Part shown: in pieces, positions 16,854 to 26,000 of the stretch | Position numbering within the stretch: position 1 is the first letter of the stretch | How the letters are laid out: each line of letters starts with the position of its first letter | Source: JAWLGW01 sp964569055 | GTDB lineage: Bacteria; Planctomycetota; J058 | Reading direction: 5' to 3' | Length of the DNA stretch: 52,970 bases | Assembly (NCBI GenBank): GCA_964569055.1 | Contig: CAZMSZ010000004.1 | Location: 1 to 52,970 of the forward strand | Made by a program: the position numbers and the translations under genes | Notes under the pieces: generated by a model | The model's database searches: none | Seen by the model: the letters and a program-made list of their open reading frames with translations, nothing else | Told to the model about the DNA's origin: nothing

Positions 16854-17972
16854 CTACGGCTCCAGCTCCGGGTCGTACGCCGTCTGCCACCGCCCGCAGC
16901 GGCCGCAGCGGAAGGCGTACACCTCCGCGTCGAGCTCGGGCAGGCACTCCGCCGGGCGGGGGAGGTCGGGCCGGAGGGACTCGACGAACCAGCGCTCGAG
17001 CTCCTGCGTGGCCGGGGCGGTCGCGGCGAGGTCGTGGCCGTACAGGACCGCGTAGTCGCCGCAGCACACCGGCCAGTCGGGCTCGTCGCCCCAGGGCACG
17101 GCCGGGTGGTGGACGAGGTCGCGCGCCAGGGACATCGCGTCCTCCACCCCCGCGAGCGCCAGCTTGATCGCGGGCCAGTGCGGGCTGACGTCCTTGGGGG
17201 GCTGCTCGTCGAGGTCGAGGTCGAGCTCGAGCCCGAACGTGGCCCAGTTCCGACCCGGCCCGTTGCGGGTCGCGGGCTCGAGCTCGGCGCCGTAGGCCTC
17301 GCGCGCGCTCGCGGCGACGTAGCGGAAGTAGGGCTCGGAGCCGGGGACCCGCCACGCGAACGGGCCGTCGGGCGGCGAGGGCTCGCTCGCGCCGAGCAGC
17401 CGCAGCGCGGCGCGCCGCACCGCGGCCCGCCGGTCCTCGCGCGCGAGCTCGAGGGCCGCGCGCGCCACGGGCGACAGCGCGCGCGGGGCCGCCGGCGGGC
17501 CGGCCACGGCCAGCACCGCCGCCTCGCGCACCGCCCAGTCGGGGTCCTCGGCGATCACCCGCCGGAGCGTGGCGAGCGCGTCCGGGACGTGGGCCAGGGC
17601 CTGCACGGCCAGCCGGCGGAGCGGCCAGCCGCCGCCGGTCCGGCGGGCCACCCGCGGGCGCGGCGGCCACGGGCCTTCCCAGGGGACGCCCCGCCGCCCG
17701 AGCGCCCGCGCCGCGAGGTCTGCCGGGTCGGCCCGCCCCGCCGCCGCGAGGTGCAGCCGGCACGTCGCCGCCAGGAACGGATCGACCACCCCCTCGCCGA
17801 GCATGCGCTCCGCCGCCGAGGGCACGACGGGATGGCCGCGGCGCGCCAACCCCTGGAGGGCGGCGAGGCGCCAGGGCTCGGCGGGCCGCGCCAGGGCCTC
17901 GAGCAGCGGCTGCTCGTCCCCGTCGTCCAACCCGCCCAGCCGGTGAAGGTCGGCCAGGCCCGCAGTCGCCAT
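16854..17972 (-). CDS. HEAT-repeat protein with a Cys-containing C-terminal domain
   Basis: A 372-aa soluble protein. Residues about 10-215 are tandem helix pairs of HEAT type (for example PLRRLAVQALAHVPDALATL and DWAVREAAVLAVAG). The C-terminal about 150 residues differ: they contain WPVCCGDYAVLYG and finish with FRCGRCGRWQTAYDPE. That combination faintly recalls the CbrC/UPF0167 family, where a Cys-containing motif precedes a final CxxC; I hold this only as a possibility. The ATG at 17972 follows GGAG. The reading frame continues upstream, but that stretch translates hexamer repeats into Ser/Glu and Asn/Pro runs and is unlikely to be coding. Confidence 0.83.
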   Translation of the reverse strand: MATAGLADLHRLGGLDDGDEQPLLEALARPAEPWRLAALQGLARRGHPVVPSAAERMLGEGVVDPFLAATCRLHLAAAGRADPADLAARALGRRGVPWEGPWPPRPRVARRTGGGWPLRRLAVQALAHVPDALATLRRVIAEDPDWAVREAAVLAVAGPPAAPRALSPVARAALELAREDRRAAVRRAALRLLGASEPSPPDGPFAWRVPGSEPYFRYVAASAREAYGAELEPATRNGPGRNWATFGLELDLDLDEQPPKDVSPHWPAIKLALAGVEDAMSLARDLVHHPAVPWGDEPDWPVCCGDYAVLYGHDLAATAPATQELERWFVESLRPDLPRPAECLPELDAEVYAFRCGRCGRWQTAYDPELEP

Positions 17973-18065
17973 CGCGCTCCGCTGAAGCTCCTCCGCCGAC
18001 CACCGGCATTGTGCACACCGCGGCCGCGAGGCACCACGCCGAGAGCGCACGTTCGCCCAGGGGGG

Positions 18066-18113
18066 ATTCGGATTCGGATTCGGATTCGGGGGGTCGGACT
18101 CGGACTCGGACCG
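18066..18113. repeat. GATTCG and GGACTC hexamer tandem repeats
   Basis: Four copies of GATTCG (18066-18089), a GGGGG spacer, then about three copies of TCGGAC (18094-18113). The sequence differs from the GGCACG hexamers elsewhere, but period, purine/pyrimidine bias and upstream position are the same. It sits about 100 bp upstream of the HEAT-repeat gene start. Confidence 0.88.
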
Positions 18114-18114
18114 A

Positions 18115-18255
18115 GGAGCCATCGCTCGAGCGACAGCTCCTTCGCCGGCTTGGTCCGAGGAGGGATGCCCGCAGCGACGGCTCTTCCTTGGCGCTCTTGG
18201 CGCTCTTGGCGGTCATTCTTCATGCCGGGGAGCTGACCTCGTGGGCGACAGCTCT
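18115..18255 (-). repeat. Relic copies of the 51/70-bp repeat
   Basis: On the minus strand this segment reads as diverged copies of the array unit found at 34.87-35.21 kb. The 35 bp at 18180-18214 are the exact reverse complement of 34999-35033, including the doubled 9-mer GAGCGCCAA. Flanking it are weaker copies containing GAGCTGTCGCT and GCTCCTCGG. The unit order is broken, so this looks like an old or eroded copy. Confidence 0.85.
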
Positions 18256-18284
18256 TCTTGGCGGTCTCGCGCTCGTCCTCGCGA

Positions 18285-18788
18285 TCAGGCGCGCTTGATC
18301 GTGTAGACGGCCTTGGCCACCGCGATCGGGGCCTCGGGCGCGCTCGGGTGCAGCAGCGTCACCGCGCTCACGCCCACCCGGTTGCCCGCGCGGATCACGC
18401 GCGCCACGCCGCGCAGCGTCTCCTGTCGCCCGGGGCGCAGGTAGTCCACGCGCAGGTCGATCGTCGCGACCCGGTCGCCCGGGTCGGTGAGGGTGAACAC
18501 CGCGGCGCCGCCCACCGTGTCGGCCAAGGTCGAGATCACCCCGCCGTGGAGCGCCGGGCGGGTGGGGTCGCCGATCAGCTCGGGGCGGAACGGCAGCTCG
18601 GCCACCACCCGGCCGCGCGCGATCTCGACCAGGCGCATGCCGAGGAACGCGTTGAACGGGATCGCCGAGTCGAAGAACTGGCGGATCGCCTCGAGGTCGA
18701 CGGTCCCCGCCCCCTCGATCGTGGGGAGCGGCTCGTCGGGGTCGTCGCCGCGGTCCTCGCCGCGGCCGTCGGCCGCGCTGGCGGTCAT
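18285..18788 (-). CDS. PaaI-type hotdog thioesterase
   Basis: A 167-aa acyl-CoA thioesterase-like protein. The hotdog core has HGG at 81-83 followed by VISTLADTVGGAA, with D90 in the position of the usual catalytic acid, then VATIDLRVDYLRP, the typical strand after the central helix. The first about 30 residues are acidic and outside the domain. The ATG at 18788 lies 4 bp after the stop of the upstream gene, so the two are probably co-transcribed. The substrate acyl-CoA is unknown. Confidence 0.92.
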   Translation of the reverse strand: MTASAADGRGEDRGDDPDEPLPTIEGAGTVDLEAIRQFFDSAIPFNAFLGMRLVEIARGRVVAELPFRPELIGDPTRPALHGGVISTLADTVGGAAVFTLTDPGDRVATIDLRVDYLRPGRQETLRGVARVIRAGNRVGVSAVTLLHPSAPEAPIAVAKAVYTIKRA

Positions 18789-18792
18789 GAGC

Positions 18793-19191
18793 TCAGTAGA
18801 CCGCCCGCTTGAGCTCGTCCACGAAGGCCTGCGGCGTGACCGCCTCGCGGGCCCGGGCGTCGAGCGGGTCGGTGAGGTGCTCGGCCAGCTTCTTGACGGC
18901 GCTCCCGTGGTGCTCGATCCCCTCCTCGCTCAGCGCGGCGCGCGCCTCCTGGCTGAGCGCGCCGGCGTACACCCGGCCGACCTTGCCCAGGATCAGCAGG
19001 TACGCCCCCGCCAACCCGACCGCCGGCAAGGCGACGTCGGACCCGTCGAGCAGGGTGGGGTGAAAGAACAGGGCGTCGCGCAGGGGGGTCAACCCGGGGC
19101 GGTCCGAGGCGAACAGGAGCTTCCCCTCCTGCTCGACTAGGAGCGACAAGCTCTGGCGTGCCAACCGTTCCATGATCGCGTCTTGGGCCAC
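18793..19191 (-). CDS. DUF1893-like small protein
   Basis: A 132-aa soluble protein. The order LSLLVEQEGKLLFAS, GLTPLRDAL, a hydrophobic helix with VGLAGAYLLI, VYAGALSQEARAALSEEGI follows the DUF1893 pattern, a cytidine-deaminase-related fold. The helix usually reads like DKVVGKAAA in that family; here Asp and Lys are lost (ALPAVGLAGA), so any activity may be gone. The start is the GTG at 19191; the ATG at 19173 is an alternative with no better SD. It is co-directional with the thioesterase 4 bp downstream. The palindrome at 19208-19220 lies just upstream. Confidence 0.78.
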   Translation of the reverse strand: MAQDAIMERLARQSLSLLVEQEGKLLFASDRPGLTPLRDALFFHPTLLDGSDVALPAVGLAGAYLLILGKVGRVYAGALSQEARAALSEEGIEHHGSAVKKLAEHLTDPLDARAREAVTPQAFVDELKRAVY

Positions 19192-19207
19192 GTGCCCTAC
19201 TTTTACC

Positions 19208-19220
19208 GTCTGGGCCAGAC
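19208..19220. promoter_or_regulatory. Palindrome upstream of the DUF1893-like gene
   Basis: A perfect inverted repeat, GTCTG-GGC-CAGAC, 17 bp from the GTG start at 19191. Its position fits an operator or a 5'-leader hairpin. Nothing else supports a role. Confidence 0.3.
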
Positions 19221-19325
19221 AATCCCCACTCGGTCCCCGCGGGCGGACGGGAGCCGTCGGCGCAAAACGCTGTGAGTAAGGGTCTTGCGCAAAGTGGCGG
19301 CAAGACTACGGGCGCTGCGAACCAG

Positions 19326-19340
19326 TGACGCGTCGCGTCA
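19326..19340. promoter_or_regulatory. Inverted repeat over the stop codon of the transglutaminase-like operon
   Basis: TGACGC-GTC-GCGTCA, a perfect 6-bp stem with a 3-base loop that includes the stop codon of the 1228-aa gene. On the minus strand no T-run follows, so it is not a canonical terminator. The same half-sites occur at 27111-27131, at the other end of the operon. Confidence 0.35.
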
Positions 19341-22300
19341 TTCGCCTCGCCGGGCCTCGAGGACGAGCGCGGTCTGGTCGGCCTCGTCGACCCGCTGCAG
19401 GAACGGCAGCAGCTCGCGGGCGTACTCCGCCGGGTCGATTCGCCCGGGCCGCAGCAGCAGGCGCCGCTCCAGCTCGACCCGGCCGCCCTCGCCGCGCCGG
19501 ATCACCAGCGAGTACTGCCCGAACCGGGCGCTCAGCCGGACGCTGGGCGGGAGCAGGGGGCAGGCGTAGGGGCCGAGCTCGACCTCCACCACGTCGTGCC
19601 GCGCCACGGGCGTGTTGAGCACGAGGTCGAACGCGCGGTGGGGGTGCGTGCCGAAGGTCCGCCGCAGGTGCGTCGGCGAGAGCAGGCCGCGCAGCTCGAG
19701 GGCGCCGTCGCCGCGCGGGCGCACCGCCTTGGGCGCCAGGAACCGCAGCGTGAACGCGAGCGGCACGCCGGGGACGTCGACGTCGGGCGTGGCGCTGTCG
19801 AGCAGGCGCGCCCCCGGCTGGAGCTCGGCCGCCTGGCCGGCGAAGAACGCGCGGAGCTGCGCCGCGGGGGCGCTGGCGAGCGACTCCTTGGAGCGGTAAT
19901 AGCCGAACCCGGGCAGCGAGCGGGTGACGCTGACCTCGGCGTCGCCGCCCGCCTGCAGCGAGTAGCGCGCGGTCGAGCGCTGGGTCTCGGCCTCGAGCCC
20001 CGCGCTGGGGATCACGTCCAGCCAGCCCCCCGCGGGGTCGCACACGAACACCGGCGCCTCGTAGAGCTGGAACGGGAGGCTGCCGTACGGAGCGAGCCGG
20101 TGCGCCTCGGGCAAAAGGTAGTGCGGCGCCCCGTCGCGCGGCGCGACCCGCAGCAGCGGCAGCGAGAAGTGGGACGGCTCGAGCGCGCCCCACTCCACGC
20201 CGTCGGCGTAGGGGCTCGGCCCCGCCAGCGCGACGTCGTGAGGCACGTCGGCCGCGAGCAGCAGGGCCCGCAGGAGCGTCGTCTTGGAGCCGCCGCGCGC
20301 CGCGAGGATCTGGGCCGCCGTGTACCCGCCCGAGCTGCCGGTGACGTGGTCCTGCACGAACCGATACAGCCGCCGGGCGCGCTCGAGGTCGCTCGTGGTC
20401 CCCTCGGTCAGCGCCGCCGCCTGCCGGGCGACGGTCGGGGAGACCGCCCCGAGCGCGAGCGCCTGCTCGACGTAGAGGCTCGCCATCTCGTCGAGGGTCC
20501 GCCGCTCCACCACCTTGATCCAGGGGAGCAGCTCGTCGCGGTCGGGCGCGAACGGCTCGGGCTCGTGGCGCGGCTGGTCCTTGGCCGTGTAGACGTGCAC
20601 CTGCCAGGGGCCGCGCTGCAGCGTGCGCCGGGTGATCCCGGGGCGGTCGAGGTTGCGCTCCACGATCTCCACCGGCGCGTCTTGGTGCACGATCAGCACC
20701 CAGCGAGAGAGCCAGAACGGCTCGCGCAGGTCGGGGTCCTGGAAGTAGAAGGGGCCGTTCGTGTACTGGAAGTCGGGCGCGCCGCGCTCGAACCGGAACG
20801 CGTGCTCGACCACCGCCCCGGGCGCGAGGCCGGGCATCTCGAACCGGTCGGTGCCGGTCCGGATCGGCTCGAGCACCTCCCCCGAGGGGGTGATCGTGCG
20901 CACCTCGAGGAGCTCGCCCGCCCGCGGGCGCGAGCCGTAGCGCTCCTTGCCGTTCTCGTCCAGGATCCGCCACACCTGGTGCACCACGTCGACGGTGGAG
21001 GCGTCAGGGTAGATCTTGGTCACGGTCTGGTCGAACAGACACACCGTGCTGGCGCGCGGCCAGTGCTCGGCGCCCGGCGAGCGCTCGAGGATCTCCGCCA
21101 GCTCGGGGGTCCACTCCTCCCAGAACCGGTCCTCGACCCCGCCGAGCGCCGCGAGCAGCTCGCGCGCCTCGTGCAGCTCGGGCCGCTCCGCGACGAGCCC
21201 CTCCAGCAGCGCGACCGCCTCGGCCCGCGCGCCAGCGTCGGGCCCGGCCTCGGCCAGGCGCTTCGCCAGCGCCAGGCGCCGCCCGACGTCGTGGGGCTGC
21301 GCCTCGAGCCAGCGCCGCATGGCGGCGAGCTCGCGGGCGGGGTTCCCCAGGCTGCGCCACACGCGCGCCTCGAAGTCGGCCCGCTCGCCGGGGGTGGGGT
21401 CGCCCAGCGAGGTGAGGGCGGCCAGCGCCGCCAGCGCGCCCGGCCCGTCCGCGGCGCGCAGCGCCTGCTGCAGCCGCTCGCCCACCACCCACAGCGCGGC
21501 CTGGTCCTGCGCCAGCAGCCGCTCGCGCGCGGCCTGCGCCTCGGCGCGCCGACCGCGCCGCTCGAGCAGGTCGGCCTCGGCCCGCAGGAGCGCGGGGGGC
21601 GCGGGGTCCGGCGCGGGCGCCGAGGCCAGCACCTGCTCCGCGGGGTGCAGCCAGCCCTCCTCCACCAGCGCGCGCACTAGCGCCAGGCGCGTCGCCAGGT
21701 CGCCGGGCGCGCGGGCCAGGCCCTCCTCGAGCAGCAGCGCGCCCTCGGTCACGCGGTCGTCGCGGAACGAGAAGCGCGCCAGCGCGCGCAGCGCGGCGCA
21801 CGACGCGGGGTCGAGGGCGCGCGCCCGCTCGTACGCGGTGCGCGCCCGCTCGCGCTGCACCGCCTGCGGGAGGTGCTCGGCCTGCTCGGCCGCGCGCCCC
21901 GCGAGGTTCCACAGCCAGGCCTGCTCCTCGAGCGTGGGCGCCGCCGCGCGCAGGTCCTGCAGCGCCACGTCGGCCTCCTCGGACAGGCCGGCCTCGAGCA
22001 GCGCGTGCACGTACAGCCCGCGCCGCTCGCCCGCGGGCTCCTGCGCGAGCGCCGCCAGCGCGTGCTGCAGCAGGGGCGCGCTGGGCTCGGTGCGCGCCGC
22101 CGCCACCTCGGCAGGGGTGGCGCTGCAGGGCAGGACGAGCGGGCCGCCGGCGGGCGTGGTCAGGCGCACGTGCACGCTGGGGCCGGACCCGCCGGCCACC
22201 TTGATCAGGAGCCGGTTCCACCCGGCGACCAGCCGGATCGGCAGCCGCACCTCGTGGCTCAGCCGCTCGCGCGCGCGGTCGATCGTCCCGACGTGGGCCC

Positions 22301-23024
22301 GGTTCACCCACACCTTCGCCGACGGGCCGCGGTAGACGAGCTCGGCCTCCAGCGGGCCAGGGGCCTCGACGTGCGTCAGCACGTAGCAGGCCTGCCCGTC
22401 GCCCTCGGCCGCGTCGGAGAGGTCGAGGTGGGCCGCCCGCGGCTCGCGGGTCAGCCGCTCCCAGCCGCGCTCGCCGCGCAGCGCGGCGAACCGCTCGGCG
22501 GGGTCGACCACCGCCCGCGCCGCGGCGAGCTCGGGCGGGAACACCCGCTCGAGCGCGGCCCGGCGGGCGACCCCGAACGGGCCCGCCACGAGCGCCTCGC
22601 CCAGGAGCCCGCGCTCCGCGGTCAGCGCGTAGGCGCCCGCCCGGTCGCCCGCCGCCAGGCGCAGGCGGGCGACCAGCTCGGCCAGCTCGTCGAAGTTGGC
22701 GTGGTCGCGCACCCGCTCCAGGAGCGGCTCCAGGCGGGCCCGCGCCGCGGCGAGGCCGCCGGGCACCAGCTCGATCACGTTGCGCAGGGCGGTGAGGGCG
22801 TACGGCACGCGCGGGTCGCGCGGGTCGGCCTCCAGCGCGCGCAGCAGCGCCTCCTGCGCGGCGGCCGGGTCGCCGTGGTCGAGCACCGGGTCGAGCAGCG
22901 GCTCGCGGGCCGCCGCGGCGGGCTCGGCCGGCTGCGCCGCGGCCGGCTCGCCCAGCGGGGCCGCGAGCAGCAGGAGGGCCATGAGCGGCGCCGCGCGCCG
23001 CGAGCAGTTGGCGAGGTCGCTCAC
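19338..23024 (-). CDS. Secreted TPR / DUF3857 / transglutaminase-like protein lacking the catalytic Cys
   Basis: A 1228-aa protein: signal peptide (hydrophobic core MALLLLAAPLG, then AAAQP), helical repeats, a galactose-binding-like beta module (AKVWVNRAHVG, GWNRLLIKVAGG), many TPR-type repeats with Ala/Leu/Arg helices, a DUF3857-like domain (DVVHQVWRILDENGKE onward) and a transglutaminase-like core. In the core, where active members read GDCKDKATLL, this protein reads GGSKTTLLRALL: Ser913 replaces the Cys, and the region around the His is also altered. It is probably catalytically dead or altered. The GTG at 23024 overlaps the upstream stop as GTGA, implying translational coupling. Likely periplasmic or surface exposed. 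Confidence 0.9.
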   Translation of the reverse strand: MSDLANCSRRAAPLMALLLLAAPLGEPAAAQPAEPAAAAREPLLDPVLDHGDPAAAQEALLRALEADPRDPRVPYALTALRNVIELVPGGLAAARARLEPLLERVRDHANFDELAELVARLRLAAGDRAGAYALTAERGLLGEALVAGPFGVARRAALERVFPPELAAARAVVDPAERFAALRGERGWERLTREPRAAHLDLSDAAEGDGQACYVLTHVEAPGPLEAELVYRGPSAKVWVNRAHVGTIDRARERLSHEVRLPIRLVAGWNRLLIKVAGGSGPSVHVRLTTPAGGPLVLPCSATPAEVAAARTEPSAPLLQHALAALAQEPAGERRGLYVHALLEAGLSEEADVALQDLRAAAPTLEEQAWLWNLAGRAAEQAEHLPQAVQRERARTAYERARALDPASCAALRALARFSFRDDRVTEGALLLEEGLARAPGDLATRLALVRALVEEGWLHPAEQVLASAPAPDPAPPALLRAEADLLERRGRRAEAQAARERLLAQDQAALWVVGERLQQALRAADGPGALAALAALTSLGDPTPGERADFEARVWRSLGNPARELAAMRRWLEAQPHDVGRRLALAKRLAEAGPDAGARAEAVALLEGLVAERPELHEARELLAALGGVEDRFWEEWTPELAEILERSPGAEHWPRASTVCLFDQTVTKIYPDASTVDVVHQVWRILDENGKERYGSRPRAGELLEVRTITPSGEVLEPIRTGTDRFEMPGLAPGAVVEHAFRFERGAPDFQYTNGPFYFQDPDLREPFWLSRWVLIVHQDAPVEIVERNLDRPGITRRTLQRGPWQVHVYTAKDQPRHEPEPFAPDRDELLPWIKVVERRTLDEMASLYVEQALALGAVSPTVARQAAALTEGTTSDLERARRLYRFVQDHVTGSSGGYTAAQILAARGGSKTTLLRALLLAADVPHDVALAGPSPYADGVEWGALEPSHFSLPLLRVAPRDGAPHYLLPEAHRLAPYGSLPFQLYEAPVFVCDPAGGWLDVIPSAGLEAETQRSTARYSLQAGGDAEVSVTRSLPGFGYYRSKESLASAPAAQLRAFFAGQAAELQPGARLLDSATPDVDVPGVPLAFTLRFLAPKAVRPRGDGALELRGLLSPTHLRRTFGTHPHRAFDLVLNTPVARHDVVEVELGPYACPLLPPSVRLSARFGQYSLVIRRGEGGRVELERRLLLRPGRIDPAEYARELLPFLQRVDEADQTALVLEARRGE

Positions 23025-26000
23025 TGGTTCGCCTTCCCGCGCCCGAGCCGGACGCGCTCCTTCTCCGCCCGCTCCACCGCCTCGACGAACCGGCGGAAGG
23101 CGGGGTAGTCCTCGGCCGCGATCCGGTGCGCCTCGACGCGCAGCACGCGCCGCACGCGCAACGTGCTCCCCTCGCGCTGGTAGGTCCGCTCGTAGCGCCA
23201 CTGCGGCCCCTCGAGCTTCACCGCCTCGGGCACGCTCTCGAGCGAGAGCTCGGGCGGGAGCTGGTAGATGACCTCCTCCTCCACGCCCGACGGCACCGGG
23301 AGCACGAGGTCGTGGGTCCGCTCGACGTCGGCGGCGTAGCCCGACAGCCGGCCGCCGCGCAGGTAGACCAGGTCGAACAGCCAGCTCCGCACCTCGGCCA
23401 GCTCGAGCCCGCCGCCCACCTGGCGCACCATGCGGGGCACCTCGACCTCCGCCTTGACGCGCACGGGCGCCTCGAGGTCGTTCACGTCGCTGGTCTCGAC
23501 GGCGGTCACGCGCGCGCCGCTGAAGCTGGCGCCGAAGCGCGGCTCGAGCCGCTCCTTGCGCAGGCCGGCCGTGTGCATCCAGTCGCGCAAGATGCTCTCG
23601 TACGTCCCCGTCCCCTCGATCGTGGCGGTGAACGAGGCCCCGCCGTCGGGGGCGAGCCGCACCTCGTGGCGCTCGCGCAGCGAGTTGGCCTCCGAGCCGC
23701 GATAGGGGATCTCGCGCAGCACCCCGCCCTGCGGCGTGATCACGACCACCTTGGCGCCGTAGTCCATGGCGGGCAGCGCCGGGTAGGGGTGGTACTCGGC
23801 CGTGCCGTCCAGGAAGATCCCGCCCTCGCCGTGTTCGACCCACGAGATGCAGTGGTTGAAGTGGCCCATGAGCGGGAGGCTGAGGTCCTCGCGGCCGCGC
23901 GCCTCCTCGCCGAAGATCAGCACCGGGTGCGCCTCGATCCCGACCACGCCCAGCATGGTCCCGATCAGGGTCGCCTTGTCCTTACAGTCGCCGAAGCGGC
24001 GCGCGAAGATCTTGGTCGCGTTGTAGGGCTTGAAGCCGTGGATCCCGAACTCCCAGGCCGCGTTGTAGCGGACCTCGGTGATCACGAAGTGGTAGATCCG
24101 GCGGATCCGCTCCTCGTCACTGGTGGCGCCGGCGCACAGCTCGTGGACCTTGGCCCGGATCGCGTCGTCCGCCTCGTGCTGGTCGGCCACCAGGCCCCAG
24201 TACCAGCGCGCGAACGCGTCCCAGTCGCCGAAGGTGGAGACCTGCACCTGCGGCACCAGCTCCTTGTCCCAGGGCATGTGGGGCTCGCGCTCGAGCGGCG
24301 CGATCCCCGTGCGCTCGAACACGTGGACCACCTGCTCGCCCTCCTCGCGCCGCTGGTGCAGGGCGGGGTCGAGCCCCGGGGTGTGGAAGAACAGTTGCTT
24401 GGTCTTGGGCGCGATCAGCACGAACCGCCGGCGATCGATCGCCTGGTCCGCCTGGAACTCCGCGACCTCGCCGTAGTAGTCGCCGAAGAAGCCCTGCTGC
24501 AGGTCGTCCACCCGCCAGCGGACCTCGATCACGTCGCCCGGCTCGAGCGGGGGGAAGCGGACGGTGTAGCCGCGGTAGCCCGAGAACTCGCCGCGCGGCG
24601 CCCGGCCCGCCCCGACCGGCGCGTCCTCGTACCCGCCGCCCCGACGCCACACGCGGGCCCGCTGGAACAGGATGCGCTGCTCGGTCGAGAACGGGGCGGT
24701 GAAGCTGACGAGGTCGCGCGCGCCCTGCCGGTTCTCGACCCGGAACACCTGCTGGGTGAACTGGCTCTGCGTCCCGTCCGGGTTGACCCGCGCCACCTCC
24801 TGCAGGAGCAGGTAGCGGTGGGTGCGGCGCGGGTCGAGCGGCGTGCTCTTCGCCGCGGCGACCAGCGGCTCGGGGTCGATCACCCAGGCCGCCTGGAACG
24901 ACGCGACGCGCTCCTGGTGCCGCGCGCGGTACTCGACGTATTTCTTCAGCTCGACCCGCTGCGGGTCGAGGCGCAGGGCCTGCGCGAACAGCTCGTCGGC
25001 GAGCGCCTCGTTCCCGGTCCGCTCGGCGAGCTCGCCGCGCGCCTGCGTCAGCGCGGCGTCGTCGGGCGCGAGCGCGAGCGCCTCGTCGAGCGCGGCGCCG
25101 GCCTCCTCGAGCCGCCCCATCCGCTCGAGGAGCTGCGCGCGCGCGTAGCGCAGCCCGGTGGAGTAGGGCGCGACCTCGCCGGCGCGCGTCAGCAAGGTGA
25201 GCGCGAGCTCGGGCCGGCCGGCCGCCTCATGCAGCCCGGCCAGCGCGTGGAGCGCCCCGGCGTCGGTCCGGTCGAGCTCGACCAGCCGGTCGAGCAGCTC
25301 CACCTGCCGGCGCACGTCGCCGCGCGAGCGGGCCACCCCGAGGGCGGCGCGCAGTACGGGCGCCGGGATGCAGGCGGCCTCCTCGCGCTGCACGCGCGCC
25401 TCCCAGGCGTCGAACAGCGCCTCGGTGGCGGCCACGGCCAGCGGCGCGAGCCCGCGCGCGCGCAGCAGGTCGAGCTCGAGCAGGCGCGCCCCGAGGTCGT
25501 CCGGGTAGGTCGCGAGCGCCGGCTCGAGCAGCCGCCGCGCCTTCTCCACGTTCTGCAGCTCGCGCAGGTAGTAGTGCGCCAGGGCGGCGCGGGCCTGCGC
25601 GTGGTGCGGCGCCACGGCGATCGCCTGCTCGAGCGTGCGGCGGCGCGCGTTCTCCTCCTTGTTGACCGAGAACTCCACGTCGCGCTGGCGCGCGCGCGCC
25701 AGGAGGAGCAGCAGCCCGGGGCGGTCGGGCGCGAGGGCGACCGCCGCCGCGAGCGCCGCCTCGTCGGGGTGCTGGGTGCGGTCGTGCGCCTCGCGCGCGT
25801 GCTGGAGCAGGCCGAGGTGGTAGTAACCCCGCCAGTCGGGCGTGCGCTTCACCTGCGCCGCGAGCACCTCGAGCGCGCCGCGCTCGACCTCGACCGACGC
25901 GGGCGGAGTCTGCTCGAAGGCCGGGCGGGCGGCGATCTCGGCCGCGGTGGCGAACCGCACCCCCGCGGCCGGGCCGCCCTCGGGCGCGCTCACGCGCAGG

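Larger units (their letters stand above)
17973..18284. other. Repeat-rich intergenic region
   Basis: A 312-bp gap holding two kinds of repeat: a GATTCG/TCGGAC hexamer tract (18066-18113) and a degenerate relic of the 51/70-bp repeat family (about 18115-18255), both annotated separately. The promoter of the HEAT-repeat gene should lie at its left end. No small ORF with a plausible SD is seen. Confidence 0.7.

Noticed and set aside
16854..18122. An extended 422-residue start for the HEAT-repeat protein
   Set aside because: The extension translates GATTCG/GGACTC hexamers into SESES and NPNPN runs; the ATG at 17972 has an SD.
19338..23843. A longer 1501-residue form of the second transglutaminase-like protein
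   Set aside because: The extra N-terminal part overlaps the upstream gene in another frame. The GTG at 23024 gives a signal peptide and a GTGA coupling.
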